NCBI RefSeq assembly: GCF_027942865.1
Contig: NC_134510.1
Span: 31,177,663-31,241,662, forward strand
Source of the DNA: Odontesthes bonariensis
Taxonomy: Eukaryota > Chordata > Actinopteri > Atheriniformes > Atherinopsidae
Length of the DNA: 64,000 nucleotides
Direction: 5' to 3'
In this document: positions 59,901 to 64,000 of the stretch, piece after piece
Layout: each line of letters starts with the position of its first letter
How positions within the stretch are numbered: the stretch's first letter is position 1
Notes under the pieces: model-generated
Told to the model about the DNA's origin: nothing
Databases searched by the model: none
Seen by the model: the letters and a program-made list of their open reading frames with translations, nothing else
Program-made: the position numbers and the translations under genes

Positions 59901-60271
59901 AGTTATGCGGTCTTTATTTGCACAATGCTAACCACACACACACACACACACAAACTAATCATTTCCTTAATGTCTTTCTCCAGCAAGCTCTGATCCAAGA
60001 TATCGATGGTCTGCCTGTCCCTTCAGTGACCATACAGGTGAGTCATTAACCCCCCCTTTTCTTTTTCTCTGTTGCATTTGTTACTGAAATTTTATCAACC
60101 TTCAACTAGTTTTTCTCTTCCCTACCCTCTCCTCTCCTCGTCTCATTTCATTATTGTCCTCTCTCCAGGTCAAAGTGAAGGCCAATTCTGCTTTGCAGTC
60201 CTCAAAGCTGTCCATTTGTGTCCAGCCTCCTCTGGCTGTCACTCAAGACCAATTTGTCCTGGAGCCCATGG
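33925..60271 (+). CDS. bbs9: BBS9 (PTHB1), BBSome subunit, 5' part: 12 coding exons, continues past the window
   Basis: BBS9 is a core subunit of the BBSome, the coat-like complex that moves membrane proteins in and out of cilia; loss causes Bardet-Biedl syndrome 9 in people. The exons join in phase to 1429 nt, about 476 of roughly 880 residues. This covers the N-terminal beta-propeller and the start of the following beta-sandwich region. Landmark matches to human BBS9: MSLFKARDWWS, EEFDQGCLC, MKLVYEHNLQRTACNMTYG, FGRFLPGFLLPGPLAY, LGERNLFCLRDNGQIRFMKK, VYQDVTLKWAAQL, SICVQPPLAVTQDQF. The next expected block is not found between 60.3 kb and the right edge. Divergent from lsr and the unknown gene. 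Confidence 0.97.
34338..34488 (+). CDS. bbs9: bbs9 coding exon 2
   Basis: TTTGCAG acceptor, TCTC|GTGAGT donor, 151 nt. Encodes DKIVAGSYMGMLRIFAPH and ADSQLLEVQLQNAIIQVEVG then KFV, propeller strands that match human DKIIVGSFMGYLRIFSPH and VLQVEVGKFVS. Phase 2 out. Confidence 0.96.
34530..34605 (+). repeat. tRNA-derived SINE fragment
   Basis: Box A-like TAGCTCACCTGG (34535-34546) and box B GGTTCGGGTT (34580-34589) at tRNA-like spacing in bbs9 intron. No paired acceptor stem, so a SINE remnant rather than a tRNA gene. Confidence 0.5.
36892..36956 (+). CDS. bbs9: bbs9 coding exon 3 (65 nt)
   Basis: Between CTCGACAG and TCAG|GTAACA. In the phase set by its neighbours it encodes CSELLHLAVLHPRKLSVYSI followed by S, matching human GTEMLHLAVLHSRKLCVYSVS. 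The frame is open only over this exon, so open-frame scans pick other frames here. Fills what would otherwise be a gap between the flanking exons. Confidence 0.93.
37097..37210 (+). CDS. bbs9: bbs9 coding exon 4
   Basis: 114 nt from an AAG acceptor to ACAG|GTACTC. Encodes TAGNVEHGDQYQMKLVYEH and NLQRTACNMTYGTFGGV, near-identical to human. The acceptor has a weak pyrimidine tract (TTTGTGTATGAAG); the alternative TGCAG four codons later would lose TAG. Confidence 0.94.
37920..38125 (+). repeat. Cluster of CA/TG microsatellites
   Basis: CACA-rich run near 37.92 kb, (GT)n at about 38.006-38.023 kb and TGTG tracts at about 38.09-38.12 kb, in a bbs9 intron. Confidence 0.7.
38420..38433 (+). promoter_or_regulatory. 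Second CTCF-like motif
   Basis: CCACTAGATGGTGG resembles the CTCF core variant CCACTAGATGGCAG. Located in a bbs9 intron; weaker than the site at 385-396. Confidence 0.35.
41270..41745 (+). mobile_element. Old L2-type LINE remnant
   Basis: Frame-broken codons give SSWLDYCNSF, LQLVPNAAA, and VAAPNLWGNK near the end, the order of the L2/CR1 reverse transcriptase C-terminus (SRLDYCN, LQLVQNAAAR, APKLWNSLP). Many stops. In a bbs9 intron. Confidence 0.6.
42649..42682 (+). repeat. 10-bp tandem repeat (GTAGCAGTGT)n
   Basis: Three and a half copies of GTAGCAGTGT in a bbs9 intron, perfect between units. Confidence 0.85.
42758..42782 (+). repeat. (TG)n microsatellite
   Basis: About twelve TG units in a bbs9 intron. 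Confidence 0.85.
45492..45666 (+). CDS. bbs9: bbs9 coding exon 5
   Basis: 175 nt, TTTGTTAG acceptor and TACAA|GTAGGT donor. Encodes HHSLCIQSMDGMLMFFEQDS, FGRFLPGFLLPGPLAYNSRT and DSFLTVSAARQLESY, close to human ICIQSMDGMLMVFEQES and FLTVSSCQQVESYK. Phase 2 out. Confidence 0.97.
47891..47935 (+). repeat. (AC)22 microsatellite
   Basis: Uninterrupted AC repeat of about 45 bp in a bbs9 intron; likely polymorphic. Confidence 0.95.
47995..48850 (+). mobile_element. Internally deleted Tc1-like transposon
   Basis: Starts ACGCCAAATCAGAAAAAGTT and includes codons for GRGSPVCQQMHEKKK, then PQRKRRRDLHISPFTVQNS and a KDKGASLSWTP block, the N-terminal DNA-binding half of a common fish Tc1 transposase. 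The catalytic middle is gone; sequence resumes with the 3' part (GAAGGAATGGCAACATTATA and TGGATGTATATTAACA). Broken by stops. In a bbs9 intron. Confidence 0.65.
48851..51446 (+). other. bbs9 intron sequence without a gene
   Basis: Unique AT-rich intron DNA; I see no exon, RNA gene or clear transposon. The 49.4-49.9 kb stretch has homeodomain-type TTTAAT/ATTTA motifs but nothing specific. Confidence 0.35.
51447..51531 (+). CDS. bbs9: bbs9 coding exon 6
   Basis: 85 nt, TTTTCAG acceptor and GACG|GTGAGC donor. Encodes YETLAVATDAEIRQDSDL and GGKRLT, aligned to human YQVLAFATDADKRQE and GSGKRLV. Phase 0 out. Confidence 0.95.
51828..52011 (+). CDS. bbs9: bbs9 coding exon 7
   Basis: 184 nt, CCTCCAG acceptor and CTCAG|GTAAAC donor. 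Encodes PDWTLVLGEQALDLSVPS, SILVLGERNLFCLRDNG and QIRFMKKLEFNPSCFLPYAS. Near-identical to the human propeller segment. Confidence 0.97.
52012..56514 (+). other. bbs9 intron, no gene seen
   Basis: 4.5-kb intron. Contains poly-A/poly-T runs and AT-rich unique DNA. The stretch 54.85-55.25 kb carries TAATTAATTGATT and other homeodomain-like sites and could be a conserved non-coding element, but conservation cannot be judged here. Confidence 0.35.
56515..56644 (+). CDS. bbs9: bbs9 coding exon 8
   Basis: 130 nt after a long pyrimidine tract (TTTTTTTAG), donor TCCC|GTGAGT. Encodes VADGTTNLLLGNHTNMLLVY, QDVTLKWAAQLSFVPVAVRV and ANF; human has SEGTINTLIGNHNNMLHIYQDVTLKWATQ in two stretches. Phase 2 out. 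Confidence 0.97.
58531..58712 (+). CDS. bbs9: bbs9 coding exon 9
   Basis: 182 nt, TTCCTCAG acceptor and CAAG|GTAGGA donor. Encodes DLKGVVVSLSSDGHLLCSYM, GTDPSFFSTPKVDAREADY and EQVDAEMKKLQKFIREA, aligned to human DLKGVIVTLSDDGHLQCSYL and MKELQKIIKDV. Confidence 0.97.
59050..59540 (-). mobile_element. RTE/Rex-type LINE fragment
   Basis: Starts near TCCATACGTCCATTTTCTGC then CGCTTATCAAGGACTGGGTC, the reverse complement of a common fish LINE 3' region (tail of GGATGGA repeats). Strongly diverged. In a bbs9 intron. Confidence 0.45.
59793..59866 (+). CDS. bbs9: bbs9 coding exon 10
   Basis: 74 nt, TTTTCAG acceptor and ATCG|GTAAAC donor. Encodes DILPKTDAVDLFVTATVSSS and MDKPS, less conserved linker between propeller and the next domain (human WPMTEREDDLNVSVVVSP). 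Phase 0 out. Confidence 0.92.
59934..59951 (+). repeat. (CA)n in a 117-nt intron
   Basis: Nine CA units within the very short bbs9 intron 59867-59983, about 32 nt before the acceptor. Confidence 0.85.
59984..60037 (+). CDS. bbs9: bbs9 coding exon 11
   Basis: 54 nt, CTCCAG acceptor and ACAG|GTGAGT donor, encoding QALIQDIDGLPVPSVTIQ, matching the human DLVPSVTVKV region. Phase 0-0, so skippable in frame. Confidence 0.93.
60169..60271 (+). CDS. bbs9: bbs9 coding exon 12 (last in window)
   Basis: 103 nt, CTCTCCAG acceptor and ATGG|GTGAGT donor. Encodes VKVKANSALQSSKLSICVQP and PLAVTQDQFVLEPM; human has LSVYVQPPLELTCDQFTFEFM. Phase 1 out; the next exon lies beyond 64 kb. Confidence 0.96.
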
Positions 60272-63200
60272 GTGAGTCCATAGCAGCTGTGTGTTGTGTG
60301 CGGTATGGTTATGTGTTTCTGTGTGTAGTCCTTGAATCTGTTTTTTACTCTGTATTTTCTCTGTGACTTTTTTGTCCACTTTTGTTTGGCGACTTTCTCA
60401 AACAGACATGCAATTGATGTCTGATTAATTGACAAATTTCATCCAAGTTTACGTAAAATATTTTCTTTGTTTGCTCAAGATGGCATCTGTTGTGTTTGCT
60501 TAGTTTCTGATATATCTGTCCTCAGTTTTCTGCCTCTGCTTATGTTCCCACAACACGAAGGCATAATGAACTATTGGAAAATGAATGAAGGAGAAGGTTT
60601 GGACCTTCTGGAAGGTCTGGTTTAAACCCAATCTGACACGAAAATGTCCTCAATAGTCAACATTTCTTGTTGCTAAGAGTGGAGCTGTAGTATGAATTCA
60701 AAAATCCATCAAAGAATACATGGAGAACAATTCACAGGGGTATGGAGGAAAATCTTGCATGGCTCTATACATCTGGTTCTGAGTGAGATCTTTCATTGTC
60801 TGTCGTCAATCACTTTAGTTCTTTCTCAGGCCCACTGATGCTCTGAATCATATGCACACACACCCACGCACATCTTGTGTGTTGAACATCTTCTCCTACT
60901 TTCACGCGTTCCTTTTTCCACAGTCTGAAAGGACACGTGCATATACATGCAATGGCAGTGCCTGACTGAGTGAGTGAGAAGTGTGTGTTCAGCTCTTATC
61001 AGTCTTTACACTATGTGTTCTGTTGGCCACCAAAACCAACTTTGAACTGAATCAGCCAGACAGTTCGTACACACGACCTTCTAACCCCAGACACTAGTAT
61101 TCTGTCAGCTCATTAAAAGAACATCAAGCATCCTGTTTGCCATCTGCTTTGAACTGTTGCAGAAAAACAAAAAAGGTTTGTTTTTGTGTGTGTGTTTATG
61201 TGTAATTGTGAACCTTATATTTACAATGTGTATAATGTAAACCAGTTGGGGGAGACTTTAATCAGAGACTGCTCATAGTACTATGAAAACATGCAGTTTA
61301 AAATGTGTGTGGCCCCACAAGGGGTTAAACCTCTAACCCTAATGGTGTTGGTGCCTTGCTCTGCCCGTTTGTGTACATATGGAGTCGTTCTCCAAATTCT
61401 GGCAGTTTTTGATCACACCCACATCGTTTTTTATGCAGTATGACCTGGACTGGAAAACTTGTATTTGTTGCAGTCTTTCATTTGGTTAATCTTCCTTTGA
61501 GATGCCACATTAGAAACAAATCAAGATTTTGACAGAACAATCATGGTACTTTGGAAGTTTGGTAGAAATCCAGCCTTGCTCTAGTAGCTAAAGAGCCTTT
61601 TCCTCCAAAGCAGTTCCATTTCTGGTTTGGAGGTAGTTCCTAACTTAGAATCAGTTAATTTGGCTTTGATTGCCAAAACACTGGCTCTTTTTTTTCTGGT
61701 CCAGAGCACAAACAATGAGAAAAAGACTGTTTTTGAAAAGAAAAATTGTAAACTAGATTAATGTTAAAGTAACACTAGAGACTCTGGCTTTTTTGTACTC
61801 TTTTGTCTCCCCATACAGTCGTGGGATGTAACAATACGGTCATAAAAACACATTTCCTTGTGAGCCCTGCACATGTACAGCCATACACACAGATCTACAA
61901 AGATGGCATGAAAAAAAAAAAAAAAGAAGTAAAGCGACCATGAAACAAAATGGTGTGGTCTGGGGCTGCTGTCTCTAAACTGCAGTATCTCAGTCTTCAG
62001 GTGCTCCAGGGCAGTTTCAGCCCCAAGAATGTGTGTAACCAAAGTCAGTGTACTTCAAAGAAGGTCAGAGGCACATAGTTTCAAGGTTCACAATCTTCTC
62101 TACAGTTGCTTCAAGATATCCGTTTGCAGGGAATATGTTACAAACACTGTAATCTGTGTCAATAAACTGTCTCCCTGTACTGTGGCTCTCTACAGAAATT
62201 CCGAATACACTTGATGAAGTGTGAAAAATCTTACCAATCTAACCAAAATGTTCACAGCAGTTGCCCTAAAATTTAAATGTTATGAAAGTCCAGGATTGTT
62301 GTTGTTTCACCTCAAGTAAGCACCTTTCAGTACTCAATGCAGTTTGTTTACCACCCTGGAGTTGGGAAAAAATACATTATTATCTACCTCCTTCAGTGAG
62401 ACAGAGAAGGTAGCACCATGAGAATCAATGCATTTTTCCCCTGTGGTTTTAACACAATTCAGCCTGCACTGCCATTTGAGATGCTCTGAAATACACAGTT
62501 AAATGCCTCCACAACCACCGGGATTATTGACTGCCTGAGGCACAAACGAGGGGTTGTGTGATTAAGGACTTTTGTCTGAGCAGGTGTTCAGCAGCTAACC
62601 TTTGCATGATGTTTTCGTGTTAATGTTTCTGCGGTAAACATTGATACTGTTGTTGTTGAAACAAAATTTTGTTGTTTTTCTTTTTTTTTTCTCTCTCAAA
62701 AAACTGTATTTTTTTCACGTAATAATTAAAACAATTCTACACTAATGCGATATCAAATCAAAGTATCAGTGAAGAACAGGATAAGGAGTATAAGGATAAG
62801 GTGAAATGCTAATAATACCCACAGCTGGCCAGTACCCACACCCTGTCTAGGGGAAAAAACCCAAACCACTTCACTTCTGCAACATCAACACATAAACCCT
62901 CCAGAAAGTTAGGGGGAAACCCTGTAGATGTGCTTTTTTTCTGGGTCCTGATGCATTGTGTCAGTTATGTTTCAGGTCTGAAGAAGTGTTCGTGACAATT
63001 TGTGTTGTAGTGGAACCCGAGTAACAATGTTAAATAATGAAAACCATCTGCCTTGCCTACAAATGCCACGTGTCTTAGCTATGACGTACAAGCAGTCTGC
63101 GTGTGAGAAGATTTGTTGTATGTAAAAAGAAATTCTCCTTATGAATCATGAATCAAATGTAAGAACACCCTAAATTTGGAAGAATTCAGCCAAGGATGAA

Positions 63201-64000
63201 TAAGCTGCTCCAAACATGGTTTGTGGAAGCACAGCTCTACCATAGAAATTTTAGCTCAACCCTAGAATGGGAGTGGTGCCTTGTCACATTGTAATCTCCA
63301 GCCTTGTCGCTATGAGGGTGTAAATCTCACTAGAGATTATTCATCAGAGGCTCCTATATCAAATGAAAGGACACAGGTTATACTAACACAGTGTGCATGA
63401 TGCTGGAAACCATGCACTCAGACGTAGAAGCTGGATTACTTACAGAATATTGCCCTTTTTACTGTAATTTCAAAACTGCTCCTGACATTTGCTGAAACCG
63501 TCATCCATCACAGAGGAGTAGACACCAAGTTCTTTGAGAAGGACGAGAGTGGATCGTGAATTTATGATTTCAAGATGTGAGAAGCGTTCTCAGGCTGTTG
63601 GAGCCCCATCCATTTATTCTGAGCCCTGTCTCAAACTGACCACTGCTTTCCCATGATTCATGATCCGTCTACGTGGAAATGTAATACGTTTTACCACAGT
63701 GCATTCTTATCTGTGCATATACCATACATGACCCCTGCAACTGTTAATACAAGCATGATGCACTTTTTGTAGAACTCAGTACTTTTCCTCTAAGTTCTTG
63801 TCAATTTCCATTTAACATGATCCCTTTTATGTCATTCTTTTTTCACACCGCACATTTTTTTGAAGAATCTTTAATGTGTGTATTGCTGTCTTCCCCTTTC
63901 ACCATTGAATGTTTCTGAAGACTTAATTACTCATTTTAGTTCATATATTTGACCTATAATGTTGAAACTAAGCAAACTGAGTAAATTCTGTACTGGCATT
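60272..64000 (+). other. bbs9 intron running off the right edge
   Basis: At least 3.7 kb of intron. I searched it by eye for the next expected BBS9 block (PDLTRTVSFSVYLK-like) and found none. No transposon or RNA gene recognised; a short GT tract lies near 61.18 kb. Confidence 0.5.

Overview
The window reads as teleost fish genomic DNA. It is AT-rich and intron-rich, and littered with fish-type mobile elements (L2-type and RTE/Rex-type LINE tails, Tc1-like and pogo/Tigger-like transposons, TTAA-flanked MITEs, CA/TG microsatellites). Two vertebrate genes can be recognised and a third multi-exon gene model cannot be assigned to a family. Only pieces of genes lie in open frames; I rebuilt the exons from splice sites, reading phase and family similarity recalled from memory.

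Region 1 (about 0-18.3 kb, minus strand): the complete coding region of the lipolysis-stimulated lipoprotein receptor (LSR/angulin-1) in 11 exons, about 624 codons. It runs from a signal peptide at 18.2 kb through an Ig-V domain (17.0 and 13.8 kb), a membrane segment followed by a cysteine cluster (10.8 kb) and an RS/RD-rich cytoplasmic tail (6.8 and 4.2 kb) to a last exon at 3.2 kb reached through a GC-AG intron. Its introns hold a Tc1 remnant with a nested 63-bp palindromic MITE, a TTAA MITE copy next to an 81-nt hairpin, an L2-type LINE, a 1.55-kb pogo/Tigger-like element and another LINE tail. The first 1.5 kb holds a strong CTCF-like site and a promoter-like block of unknown ownership.

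Region 2 (about 20.3-26.7 kb, minus strand, upstream of LSR): an unrecognised gene model of about 8 small exons. It would encode a tyrosine- and proline-containing cytosolic-like part, a hydrophobic segment, an eight-cysteine ectodomain-like exon with two glycosylation sequons, and a second hydrophobic segment. Whether it is one two-pass protein or contains a separate signal-peptide-led type I protein is not settled by the sequence. This is the most interesting unknown here.

Region 3 (about 25.3-32 kb): intergenic DNA rich in repeats, with a complete 479-bp TTAA-flanked MITE with long inverted repeats, a LINE reverse-transcriptase fragment, tRNA-like SINE remains and another MITE.

Region 4 (about 32.1-64 kb, plus strand): the 5' half of BBS9 (PTHB1), a BBSome subunit. 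A non-coding first exon lies next to an RFX X-box-like site, followed by 12 coding exons giving about 476 residues; the gene continues past the right edge. LSR plus the unknown gene (minus) and BBS9 (plus) are thus divergently arranged. Exons follow human BBS9 closely, including a 65-nt exon that is easy to miss in an open-frame scan. Introns are mostly unique sequence with a few decayed transposons.
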